Source of the DNA: CALGLS01 sp047626155
Lineage (GTDB): Bacteria > Bacteroidota > Bacteroidia > Chitinophagales > Saprospiraceae
Length of the DNA: 11,351 bases
Direction of reading: 5' to 3'
NCBI GenBank assembly: GCA_047626155.1
Contig: JBLHRR010000173.1
Span: 1-11,351, forward strand
The notes under the pieces are model-generated. The model made no database searches. It saw only the letters and a program-made list of their open reading frames with translations, and was not told where the DNA came from. The first letter of the stretch is position 1. Every line of letters starts with the position of its first letter. Both the position numbers and the translations under genes were made by a program. Positions 1 to 6,036 of the stretch are shown here, piece by piece.

Positions 1-1
1 T

Positions 2-223
2 GGTGATTTTGCTTTTGAGGAGGTTACAACCATTCAATTGGCTGATGAGGAGAACCTTTTGGAAAAACGATACGGAATTGAAAAATACGCTAAGGGTGTT
101 GGGTTGATTTTTAAAGAGTTACAAATTTACAATACTCAAGATATTGAAAATGAGACTGAACCCTGGGAAGTGAAAACGGAAAGAGGCTTTCGGGTTGTGA
201 TGACTTTGGTGGATTATAAGTGA
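2..223 (+). CDS. C-terminal fragment of a hypothetical protein (5' end outside window)
   Basis: An open frame enters from the left edge in the frame of base 2 and stops with TGA at 221-223, giving 73 residues. A TTG at 38 is an in-frame codon and not a convincing start, because the frame is open all the way to the edge. The fragment is charged and soluble-looking, with no membrane segment. It contains the stretch YAKGVGLIFKEL and ends in a beta-rich tail (GFRVVMTLVDYK). From memory, similar ends occur in secreted or lipoprotein-type hypothetical proteins of Bacteroidota, but I cannot name a family. The function is unknown. It is followed by about 100 AT-rich non-coding bases before the next gene on the same strand. 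Confidence 0.7.
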   Translation, partial: GDFAFEEVTTIQLADEENLLEKRYGIEKYAKGVGLIFKELQIYNTQDIENETEPWEVKTERGFRVVMTLVDYK

Positions 224-325
224 TGTGGGTTGAGTATTTTAAATGATAATTCAGTTAAAACATGGAATGGGAAAATATTGAATTATTAATTGTTTTTTGC
301 CAGCAAAAAAATAAAATAAGATGTA

Positions 326-799
326 ATGGTTTGTAGCATTTTTCTGAAGTACGCTTTGATGTACCTTTTGGTTGCCCTTACGCTTTTTATACTTTTTCAC
401 TTACTATTAGCTTTTCCAATTGGATGGAGGAATACAGGTTACAAAAAGAAAAATAACTTAGTTCTTTATGCTTATCAGCGTTCAGGACAGGGTATTAGCC
501 CACCCATAATTACTATTGAAGTTTTAAATGCAGACTTTAAAACCTTCGAAAAAATCTCTTCAGCTCCTAGATATGGTATTGATAAATTTCATTCCTTTTA
601 TGAAGGTAAATTAATAGAAAATTCAATTGGAGAATCATTTCAGTTGCTTGAACATGGCTATTCAAAAGATAAGTTCCAAGTCTATTTTGAAGGAGAGTTA
701 GTTGTAGGAGCAGATCCAGCAACCTTTAAAGTTATTGATTATAGAAATGGACAAGATTCGAAGTTTTCATATAGTGGGAAAGATAAAAAGAGTGTTTAA
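326..799 (+). CDS. membrane-anchored DKNYY-type repeat protein, hypothetical
   Basis: This 157-residue protein has one strongly hydrophobic segment at about residues 8-31, followed by a soluble part that probably lies outside the membrane. The soluble part holds about three degenerate copies of a motif seen in the DKNYY family: an AD-x-x-TF element (A69-F74, A129-F134), then Y-x-x-DK, then an aromatic residue, a glycine and a hydrophobic pair (YGIDK...FYEGKLI at 83-97; YSKDK...YFEGELV at 112-126). The family's biochemical role is unknown. The third copy begins (YSGKDKKSV) but the protein stops just where the aromatic/glycine part should follow, so it may be truncated. ATG at 326 is the first start; a Met at residue 12 is possible but would remove part of the membrane helix. 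It converges with hemF, leaving a 59-base gap. Confidence 0.7.
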   Translation: MVCSIFLKYALMYLLVALTLFILFHLLLAFPIGWRNTGYKKKNNLVLYAYQRSGQGISPPIITIEVLNADFKTFEKISSAPRYGIDKFHSFYEGKLIENSIGESFQLLEHGYSKDKFQVYFEGELVVGADPATFKVIDYRNGQDSKFSYSGKDKKSV

Positions 800-858
800 T
801 AAATAATGTGGGAAAAGTGCAGGTGATAGAAGCAATTCCAATCAATATTGATTATTTC

Positions 859-1746
859 CTACACCCAATCAACTCCCTTCTTCAAAAGACCAAGCGTCTC
901 TTCTTCCTTACTACCCGGCTCTGCCTGGAAATTGTAAGTCCACTCCGCCTGAGGAGGCATACTCATCAGAATCGATTCCGTCCGGCCATCGGTTTCCAAA
1001 CCAAATTTAGTACCTCTGTCCCAGACTAAGTTGAACTCCACATATCTGCCTCTACGTTGCAATTGCCACAATTTCTCTTGCTCTGTAAAACTCTTGTTAA
1101 TGTTTCTTTTTACCTGAGTGGTATACAAATCAACAAATGACTTCCCCACAGACTGAACAAACTTCCAACGTTCCTCTTTGCTGAAGCCATCTTGTGTATT
1201 CAAATGGTCAAAGAAAATACCACCAATGCCACGGGTCTCTTTTCTATGTTTGATATAAAAGTAATCATCTGCCCATTTCTTGAAGGCAGGGTAGTAGCTG
1301 TCGTGGTGTTTATCGCAGGTTTCTTTAAGCATGCTGTGAAAGACTTTCGAATCCGCAGGGTTGACATAATGAGGTGTGAGGTCAATCCCTCCGCCAAACC
1401 ACCAGGTGTCTTCCCCCGTTTCAAAATAGCGCACATTCATATGAATGATCGGTACCAAAGGATGTCTTGGATGTAAAACAATAGAAACCCCCGTTGCAAA
1501 AAAATTAGGATCATCTACCTTCAATGAAGCTCTAATTTTTTCCGGCAAGGTACCATGAACGGCAGAGAAATTGACTCCGCCTTTTTCAATTACGGCCCCC
1601 TGAATAACTCGGGAACGCCCGCCGCCGCCACCAGGTCTTTCCCAGCTGTCTTCTTTGAATTCGCCAGTGCCATCGAGTGTTTCTATGGACATGCAGATGC
1701 TGTCTTGGAGGCCTTTGAACCAGGTGGAGATTTCTTGCTTTGTCAT
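859..1746 (-). CDS. hemF: oxygen-dependent coproporphyrinogen III oxidase
   Basis: HemF converts coproporphyrinogen III to protoporphyrinogen IX by two O2-dependent oxidative decarboxylations in the cytoplasm, a late step of haem synthesis. The 295 residues match the usual length of about 300. Family signatures are visible in order: a Gly-rich segment at 39-44, GVSIVLHPRHP (86-96), HMNVRYFE (102-109), the strongly diagnostic FGGGIDLTPHY (117-127), GIGGIFFDHL (173-182), and near the end YVEFNLVWDRGTKFGL (235-250) and ESILMSMPP (257-265). Conserved histidines at about 92, 102, 126, 147/148 and 181 are all present, so the enzyme should be active. The start is an ATG at 1746 with weak ribosome-binding signal. 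The neighbouring upstream genes on the same strand are ArsC-like and GNAT; hemJ, the next enzyme of the pathway, lies about 1.5 kb away on the other strand. Confidence 0.97.
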   Translation of the reverse strand: MTKQEISTWFKGLQDSICMSIETLDGTGEFKEDSWERPGGGGGRSRVIQGAVIEKGGVNFSAVHGTLPEKIRASLKVDDPNFFATGVSIVLHPRHPLVPIIHMNVRYFETGEDTWWFGGGIDLTPHYVNPADSKVFHSMLKETCDKHHDSYYPAFKKWADDYFYIKHRKETRGIGGIFFDHLNTQDGFSKEERWKFVQSVGKSFVDLYTTQVKRNINKSFTEQEKLWQLQRRGRYVEFNLVWDRGTKFGLETDGRTESILMSMPPQAEWTYNFQAEPGSKEEETLGLLKKGVDWV

Positions 1747-1852
1747 GCTTCAGTTGATTAGTTGAATAAGGGGATAGTTAATTGGTATCCTCGGTTTAGT
1801 ATTGGGAAGTTCGGGGATTGAAGTTGATTAGTCCGTCAGTTCGTAGCATTTT

Positions 1853-1873
1853 CGTTGCGCCGTTGCGGTTACC
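1853..1873 (-). repeat. short intergenic repeat copy (GGTAACCGCAAC-type)
   Basis: Read on the minus strand, this 21-base stretch between hemF and the ArsC-like gene begins with GGTAACCGCAAC followed by GGCGCAACG. The same 12-mer, followed by a related GCG/CGCAACG stretch, occurs on the + strand at 3065-3096. The shared core and its intergenic position suggest a dispersed short repeat. Only two copies are visible, so this could also be chance similarity of GC-rich tracts. Confidence 0.4.
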
Positions 1874-1883
1874 TTTTTATAAC

Positions 1884-2240
1884 TTAATCAATCCCGAGTT
1901 TTTCTTTCGCCGCAGCCACCACCTTCTTCGTATTTCCAATAAAATACTCATTATCTATTTGTGTAACGGGTCTTTTCAAAAAAGTGTATTCTTCCAATAT
2001 CAGTTTTTTGTAATCTTTTTCCGTTAAGGTTTCCTCGTGGAGTCCCATGCCTCTGTATTTCATAGCTCGTCGGCTAAAAAGTGCTTCGTAGGAGCCAGCG
2101 AATTTCGCCATTGCTTCCAATTCTTTGGCGGATACATTTTTCTCTTTGATGTTTTGCTGTTCGAAACCTTCACCATTATTTATTTCTTTAATGATGCGTT
2201 GGCAGGTGTTGCAAGAGGATAAGTGAAATATCTTTTTCAT
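1884..2240 (-). CDS. ArsC/Spx-family thioredoxin-fold protein (arsenate-reductase-like)
   Basis: This 118-residue protein has the length and layout of the ArsC/Spx/YffB family. A first beta strand leads into the redox-type motif C10-N-T-C13, then a helix. A middle part holds YEALFSRR (51-58) and YRGMGL (62-67). A late LKRPV (88-92) supplies the conserved Arg-Pro cis-proline region, followed by a glycine-containing strand (YFIGN) and a C-terminal helix. In true arsenate reductases of this fold a single Cys attacks arsenate with help from glutathione/glutaredoxin. Here a CxxC is present and no ars operon is nearby, so a general thiol redox or stress role is equally possible. Similar proteins in Bacteroidota are usually annotated as arsenate reductase without experimental support. 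It is followed by hemF after 137 bases. Confidence 0.85.
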   Translation of the reverse strand: MKKIFHLSSCNTCQRIIKEINNGEGFEQQNIKEKNVSAKELEAMAKFAGSYEALFSRRAMKYRGMGLHEETLTEKDYKKLILEEYTFLKRPVTQIDNEYFIGNTKKVVAAAKEKLGID

Positions 2241-2406
2241 AGTTGTTTTATTTCGAAGTCAAGTTGAATAAATACTATTTTTATTAAAGAGACTTTACAC
2301 CTTTTAAAAACAAGGTTTATCAATTGATAAGTTCGCGCGTAGCAGCTACTTCTTTAGGAGGCTGGGAGGCTGTGTTGGCAAAAGTGTCTAGAAATTTTAT
2401 ACTAAG

Positions 2407-2955
2407 TCAAACTAGTTTATACATGGCAATCATATCCATAAATTCTCCGTCATCTGTCCGGTGGTCTTTGATCAATCGACCTTCTTCTATGAAGCCCAGG
2501 TTCCGATAAAGATGGATGGCGTTGTAATTTTGAATAACAACCCGAAGTTTTACTTTATAGATCAAAGGATGCTTTTCAGCCCATTCCATCAATGTTTCTA
2601 ACAAAGCATTTGCGACGCCTCTTTTCCGAAAGGTAGGGATAACGCCTAGTGCAAATTCGCCTTGATGTTTGTTTCTGCTCTTTAGGCCATTTGAGAAAAC
2701 GTTATCACCAATGAGTATTCCGTTGCTCTCCGCAACCAGGTAAATATGACCATCAATTTGTTGATACTTTTCTAATATTGCTATTTTTTCTTCCTCCGTA
2801 ACCTGGAATTCGTCCACTTGGGTCAAGGTAAAGTCAGCTTCTGATATTATCTTTTTAATCATGTCAATCACACCCGCTGCATCCGCTGGAGTTGCCTCAC
2901 GAATGGTAATGGAAGAACCGTCTTTTAATTTTACAGATTTTGGAAGAAAGGACAT
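2407..2955 (-). CDS. GNAT-family N-acetyltransferase
   Basis: This cytoplasmic enzyme of 182 residues should transfer an acetyl group from acetyl-CoA to an unknown amine. The GNAT order is visible: an N-terminal TIREATPADAAGV strand and helix (17-29), a central IYLVAESNGILIG strand pair (71-83), then motif A with GVIPTFRKRGVANALLE (104-120). The R-K-R-G-V-A part of that motif matches the pyrophosphate-binding Q/R-x-x-G-x-G/A loop. Motif B follows at NYNAIHLYRNLGFIEEGRL (143-161). The tail DGEFMDMIAMYKLV resembles RimJ/RimL-like or phosphinothricin-type acetyltransferases, but the substrate cannot be read from sequence. A candidate promoter with both elements lies 26-59 bases upstream. The ArsC-like gene follows after 166 bases on the same strand. 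Confidence 0.92.
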   Translation of the reverse strand: MSFLPKSVKLKDGSSITIREATPADAAGVIDMIKKIISEADFTLTQVDEFQVTEEEKIAILEKYQQIDGHIYLVAESNGILIGDNVFSNGLKSRNKHQGEFALGVIPTFRKRGVANALLETLMEWAEKHPLIYKVKLRVVIQNYNAIHLYRNLGFIEEGRLIKDHRTDDGEFMDMIAMYKLV

Positions 2956-2980
2956 GTTGTGTTATTTTCTCAAAGGACAC

Positions 2981-3014
2981 CAAAGATACAGTTCGCTCTG
3001 TATTTTACTACAAA
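2981..3014 (-). promoter_or_regulatory. candidate Bacteroidota-type promoter for the GNAT gene
   Basis: On the minus strand, TATCTTTG (2988 down to 2981) matches the Bacteroidota -7 consensus TAnnTTTG perfectly. A TTTG (3014 to 3011) lies 22 bases upstream, near the expected -33 position. Transcription would start near 2975, giving a leader of about 20 bases before the ATG at 2955. The -7 box lies inside a CAAAGGACACCAAAG stretch that resembles the repeat material further along this intergenic region. Confidence 0.5.
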
Positions 3015-3064
3015 ATGACTGCACTTTCTTTTGTGTATTGGGAAGTAATTTTACCTTCGCTTCT

Positions 3065-3096
3065 GGTAACCGCAACAGCGCCACGAGAACGCAACG
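3065..3096 (+). repeat. short intergenic repeat copy (GGTAACCGCAAC-type)
   Basis: The stretch begins with GGTAACCGCAAC, identical in 12 bases to the minus-strand copy at 1853-1873. It continues into AGCGCCACGAGAACGCAACG, so CGCAAC is also repeated within it. It is the first of three different short repeat-like blocks in the 320-base gap between the GNAT gene and hemJ. Confidence 0.4.
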
Positions 3097-3129
3097 TTTT
3101 GTTTCTCGCTTCGCTTGAAGTTTTTTCTA

Positions 3130-3180
3130 ACCACAAACCTGTCCGCAGAAGTAGGCGGAGGGGACCAAGGAGCACAAAGT
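3130..3180 (+). repeat. ACCACAAA/GGAGCACAAAG element interrupted by a hairpin
   Basis: ACCACAAA at 3130-3137 and GGACCAAGGAGCACAAAG at 3162-3179 look like two parts of one purine-rich repeat of the ACCACAAAGGACACAAAGG kind, which I recall from intergenic DNA of Bacteroidota and other phyla. Between them sits a GC-rich inverted repeat, TCCGC (3142-3146) and GCGGA (3155-3159) with an 8-base loop. The arrangement suggests one short element inserted into another. Confidence 0.45.
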
Positions 3181-3196
3181 TTTTCACCACTGTCCA

Positions 3197-3240
3197 GCCC
3201 TGTAAGGGCGATGTACAACAGCATAGGACTTTAGTCTTAT
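3197..3240 (+). repeat. double-hairpin REP-like element upstream of hemJ
   Basis: There are two adjacent hairpins. The first is GCCCT/AGGGC (3197-3201 and 3205-3209) with a 3-base loop. The second is ATAGGAC/GTCTTAT (3223-3229 and 3234-3240), seven pairs with one G-T wobble and a TTTA loop. They are 13 bases apart. Paired small hairpins in a GC-richer island between genes are typical of REP-like repeats. The second hairpin ends 35 bases before the hemJ start, so it would probably lie in or next to its leader and could also affect expression. Confidence 0.5.
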
Positions 3241-3275
3241 AACGCTTATTCACCATTTAACAAATCAACCAAACC

Positions 3276-3809
3276 ATGCCCTTATTTTATTTCAAAGCAA
3301 TCCACATCATCGGTTTCGTAGCCTGGTTTGCTGGTTTATTTTACCTAGTCCGAATGTTTGTATATCATACGGAGGCTTATGACAGACCGGAGCCGGAGCA
3401 AAGCATTTTGAAAAAGCAGTTTCATTTGATGGAGTGGCGGGTGTATAAAATCATTTGCAACCCGGCGATGATGATCACCTTTATATTTGGTTTTGCGATG
3501 TTGTTTTATAACCCGGCTTATTTGCAGGGAGGGTGGATGCACATCAAACTGGTCTTGGTCTTTTTGTTGTTGGCGTATCACCTATATTGTAAAAGGATCA
3601 TCAAGCAATTGGAGGAGGGGAAGACCAGTTTTAGTTCCTTTCAATTTCGTCTGTTCAATGAGTTTCCGACCTTGTTTTTATTCTTTATTGTCTTTCTGGC
3701 GGTGTTCAAGGATATGATGAATCCCTTGCAATTGTTCGGAGGCATTGTCGTTTTAGGATTCGTTTTGTTTGTGATTGCTAAAGCGTATAAGAAATATTCG
3801 GGACGGTAG
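3276..3809 (+). CDS. hemJ: HemJ-type protoporphyrinogen IX oxidase, membrane protein
   Basis: HemJ oxidises protoporphyrinogen IX to protoporphyrin IX in the cytoplasmic membrane, the step after HemF. The 177-residue protein has four to five membrane helices (about 5-28, 57-78, 88-105, 127-147 and 150-170). Family features are visible: FKAIHIIGFVAWFAGLFYLVR (6-26) with His10, Trp17 and Arg26; the MEWRVYKIICNPAM segment (52-65); HIKL (89-92); YHLYCKR (101-107); and RLFNEFPTL, the conserved R-x-x-NE-x-P loop before the fourth helix. His10 and a conserved Arg are thought to matter for haem binding and activity in studied HemJ proteins. No match to the TAnnTTTG box is evident upstream; the gene is preceded by hairpin repeats and followed by a strong terminator, so it is probably transcribed alone. 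Confidence 0.93.
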   Translation: MPLFYFKAIHIIGFVAWFAGLFYLVRMFVYHTEAYDRPEPEQSILKKQFHLMEWRVYKIICNPAMMITFIFGFAMLFYNPAYLQGGWMHIKLVLVFLLLAYHLYCKRIIKQLEEGKTSFSSFQFRLFNEFPTLFLFFIVFLAVFKDMMNPLQLFGGIVVLGFVLFVIAKAYKKYSGR

Positions 3810-3849
3810 GAGAGGGTTTCGATGAAGGTCTCATTAGTCAAATGAATAA

Positions 3850-3887
3850 AAAAAAGCCCATTGACTTTGAAGTCGATCGGCTTTTTT
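3850..3887. terminator. bidirectional intrinsic terminator between hemJ and the small membrane gene
   Basis: GCCCATTGACT (3856-3866) pairs with AGTCGATCGGC (3871-3881) around a TTGA loop, with one C-C mismatch and one G-T wobble. It is flanked by six or more A on the left and six T (3882-3887) on the right, which also pair. U-tracts are therefore made in both directions, serving hemJ from the left and the minus-strand gene at 3922-4110 from the right. Confidence 0.9.
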
Positions 3888-3921
3888 GTACGTGATTGTG
3901 TTGTGAAACGCATTATAAAAA

Positions 3922-4110
3922 CTATTCTTCAACATCTTGAATAAACTCTTTATCAGAAACGAGCATAGCAGTAGTCAACATAAAGAAAACTGAAATGGAG
4001 ACTCCGATAATCGCATTAACCTCTAACAAATAGTAAATAGTAAAAAAGAATGAAAGGCTTAAAAACAAAGCCAAACTATAGAATGAAAAAAGAATGAATA
4101 TTTTTTTCAT
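3922..4110 (-). CDS. small two-helix membrane protein, hypothetical
   Basis: The chosen start is the ATG at 4110, giving 62 residues beginning MKKIFILFSFYS. An upstream ATG at 4164 would add 18 polar residues that hide the classic K-K-hydrophobic start and overlap a large inverted repeat, so it is less likely. Two hydrophobic helices are visible (about residues 3-28 and 31-50), then an acidic tail ending in FIQDVEE. No motif, signal cleavage site or family is recognisable, and the function is unknown. It ends 35 bases before the bidirectional terminator shared with hemJ and appears to be a single-gene unit. Small genes of this kind are easily over-predicted, but the membrane pattern and the terminator support it. 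Confidence 0.6.
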   Translation of the reverse strand: MKKIFILFSFYSLALFLSLSFFFTIYYLLEVNAIIGVSISVFFMLTTAMLVSDKEFIQDVEE

Positions 4111-4151
4111 GGCAAAGCGGATTTTTTGTTTTTGGAATAAATATACTTGGT

Positions 4152-4210
4152 TTATAGGGGACAAGTAGCAAAAAGCATACCGTTAATGTGCTTGCTACTT
4201 GTCTTTATAA
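4152..4210. repeat. long imperfect inverted repeat / hairpin
   Basis: ACAAGTAGCAA (4161-4171) and TTGCTACTTGT (4192-4202) are perfect 11-base arms. The stem extends outward by three pairs (two G-T) and, after one bulged G, by TTATA/TATAA (4152-4156 and 4206-4210). It also extends inward by GCATA/TGTGC with one wobble after an AAA bulge. There is no T-run directly after it on either strand, so it is not a standard terminator. It sits 42 bases upstream of the small membrane gene and about 340 bases before pyrC. Confidence 0.6.
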
Positions 4211-4550
4211 GTTGAATTTAGGTAATCAGATTCAAGTAAATTTCTAATCGACTGAATGCTCAGATGAACGAATAGAAAAATAAATTTTTCACTTATGGTT
4301 TTCACAAAATTTAATTTCAACTCTTTCAAAATTAATCAGATGTCTTTAACTAAAAATTAATGCGCGGTCTAAGTTATTTTTTTGTCGCCGCTGAGTTACT
4401 TTTAGTGTAATAAACGATTGTAAATGTTGACGTTAAGCTTTTGTAGTTATTAAGTTAAATTAATGTTTTTACTAATTTTTTGGTTCTTACAATTCTTATA
4501 ATGAATTGGCAACTAAAAACCGTAGTTTTGCGCTCACAAAACTAAATTAA
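4211..4550. other. AT-rich non-coding leader region before pyrC
   Basis: No credible gene is seen on either strand: stops are frequent in all frames. The stretch is very AT-rich with several T-runs and one GC-richer patch near 4360-4395. It most likely holds the pyrC promoter. I see no recognisable riboswitch or attenuator. Confidence 0.6.
4506..4530 (+). promoter_or_regulatory. weak candidate promoter for pyrC
   Basis: TAGTTTTG at 4523-4530 fits the TAnnTTTG -7 box, 20 bases before the ATG at 4551. The only TTG upstream (4506-4508) is 14 bases away, shorter than the usual spacing, so the -33 element is doubtful. Confidence 0.35.
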
Positions 4551-5891
4551 ATGAGTACAAAATCCATTTGCATAAAAAATGCAAAATATGTTAATCGGGG
4601 TACAATTAAGGAAGGGAATATCCTAGTCAAGGAAGGTCGTATTGACCAAATATCCACGAATATAACTTTTTTTGCTGATATAACAATTGATGCTATGCAT
4701 AAGTTGGTTATGCCTGGTATAATAGACGACCAAGTCCATTTTCGCGACCCAGGCCTTACACATAAGGCAGACTTATATACGGAACCCCGTGCGGCAGTAG
4801 CTGGAGGAACAACCTCTTTTATGGAAATGCCGAATACCAAGCCTGCGGCCCTCACACAGGAACTACTGGCTGATAAATATGCTATGGCAGCTCAAAAGTC
4901 GATTGCCAATTACTCCTTTTTTATGGGGGCCTCCAATGACAATATTGAGGAAGTGCTGAAAACGAACCCAGAAAATGTTTGTGGCTTAAAGATCTTTATG
5001 GGTTCCAGTACTGGTAATATGCTAGTGGATGAGGAGAAAGTACTAGAGGCCTTGTTCCAAAAAGTGCCTATGCTGATTGCAACCCATTGTGAGGATGAGG
5101 CAACGGTTCGGGCCAACACAGCAGCGCACATTGCAGAATATGGCGAGGATATTCCAATTCACCTGCATCCGGTCATTCGGTCGAAGGAGGCTTGTTATAT
5201 CTCTTCTTCTATGGCCGTAGAATTGGCCAAGCGTTATGATACTCGTTTACACATTCTCCATATTTCTACGGCTGATGAATTAGCATTGTTTGAAAACGAT
5301 AAGCCACTTTGGGAAAAACGAATTACTTCTGAAGTCTGCGTTCATCACTTGTTTTTCAATCAGGATGATTATAAAAGATTGGGAACACATATCAAATGTA
5401 ATCCGGCGATCAAATCGAAAGGACATCAGGAAGCACTGTTCCCTGCATTGTTAGACAATCGTCTTGATATTATTGCAACAGATCATGCACCGCACTTGTT
5501 GGAAGAAAAAGCAGGAGTTTATACCAAAGCACCTTCTGGATTGCCGCTCGTTCAACACAGTTTGAATGTTATGTTGAATTTCTACCATGAAGGTAAAATC
5601 AGTTTGGAGCGTTTAGTCGAAAAAATGTGCCATGCTCCGGCGGTCTGTTTTAATATTGCAGATCGGGGTTTCATTGAAGAAGGCTACTTTGCCGATTTGG
5701 TTATCGTGGATTTAGAGAAAGAATGGACGGTAGATCGCGAAGGCTTATACTCGAAATGTGGCTGGTCTCCTTTTGAAGGTCATACTTTCAAAGGAAAGGT
5801 CGAATCGACCATCGTCAGTGGTCACCTGGCTTATCATCATGGGAAGTTTGATGAGAGCAAGCAAGGGGAGCGTTTGCTGTTTAAAGTATAA
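4551..5891 (+). CDS. pyrC: dihydroorotase
   Basis: Dihydroorotase cyclises N-carbamoyl-aspartate to dihydroorotate in pyrimidine synthesis, using a zinc centre in an amidohydrolase TIM barrel. The 446 residues fit this family. Motifs in order: GIIDDQVHFRDPG (56-68) with His63 and Arg65; MPNTKPA (93-99); GLKIFMGSSTG (145-155), where Lys147 would be the metal-bridging carbamylated lysine; THCEDE (178-183) with His179; LHILHIST (233-240) with His237; and the catalytic Asp311 in ATDHAPH (309-315). The C-terminal GYFADLVIVDLEKEWTV is the usual small beta domain. One oddity is that the first His of the normal H-x-H metal motif is Gln61. From memory this DDQVHFR form recurs in Bacteroidota enzymes, so I keep the assignment. 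ATG at 4551 follows an A-rich leader. A hairpin follows the stop. Confidence 0.92.
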   Translation: MSTKSICIKNAKYVNRGTIKEGNILVKEGRIDQISTNITFFADITIDAMHKLVMPGIIDDQVHFRDPGLTHKADLYTEPRAAVAGGTTSFMEMPNTKPAALTQELLADKYAMAAQKSIANYSFFMGASNDNIEEVLKTNPENVCGLKIFMGSSTGNMLVDEEKVLEALFQKVPMLIATHCEDEATVRANTAAHIAEYGEDIPIHLHPVIRSKEACYISSSMAVELAKRYDTRLHILHISTADELALFENDKPLWEKRITSEVCVHHLFFNQDDYKRLGTHIKCNPAIKSKGHQEALFPALLDNRLDIIATDHAPHLLEEKAGVYTKAPSGLPLVQHSLNVMLNFYHEGKISLERLVEKMCHAPAVCFNIADRGFIEEGYFADLVIVDLEKEWTVDREGLYSKCGWSPFEGHTFKGKVESTIVSGHLAYHHGKFDESKQGERLLFKV

Positions 5892-5909
5892 TTAGAAATC
5901 GGGGGTAAA

Positions 5910-5953
5910 AATATTGGACCCGCCTGATCCGGAACGGGCAGATATTCAATATT
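5910..5953. repeat. imperfect inverted repeat after pyrC
   Basis: AATATTG (5910-5916) and CAATATT (5947-5953) are perfect 7-base arms. Between them CCCG (5919-5922) and CGGG (5935-5938) can form an inner stem, offset by three bases on one side, and the interior contains TCCGGA. It lies 18 bases after the pyrC stop. No T-run follows, so it may be a weak terminator, an RNA-stabilising hairpin or a short repeat element. Confidence 0.45.
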
Positions 5954-6036
5954 CATTATTTAGGAATGTATCCTGTTTGAGCCAACTACTGGTTGTCACA
6001 TATAATTTTATAACAAAACAATCACTACAATAAATC

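Noticed and set aside
840..853. Perfect 14-base palindrome AATCAATATTGATT between the DKNYY gene and hemF
   Set aside because: It is AT-only apart from two bases, short and has no loop or T-tail; expected by chance in such DNA and not a convincing terminator.
1752..1832. Direct repeat AGTTGATTAGT at 1752 and 1822 upstream of hemF
   Set aside because: Only 11 bases, AT-rich, and no target-site or element structure around it; probably chance.
3008..3256. Open frames on both strands in the GNAT-hemJ gap (82 codons on -, 100 codons on + from 2940)
   Set aside because: They consist of short repeats and hairpins, and the translated products have no protein-like pattern.
3922..4164. Longer version of the small membrane protein starting at 4164
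   Set aside because: The extra 18 residues are polar, precede a typical MKK-hydrophobic start, and reach into the large inverted repeat.
4211..4550. Possible riboswitch or attenuator before pyrC
   Set aside because: No leader peptide, conserved aptamer core or terminator/antiterminator pair could be recognised.
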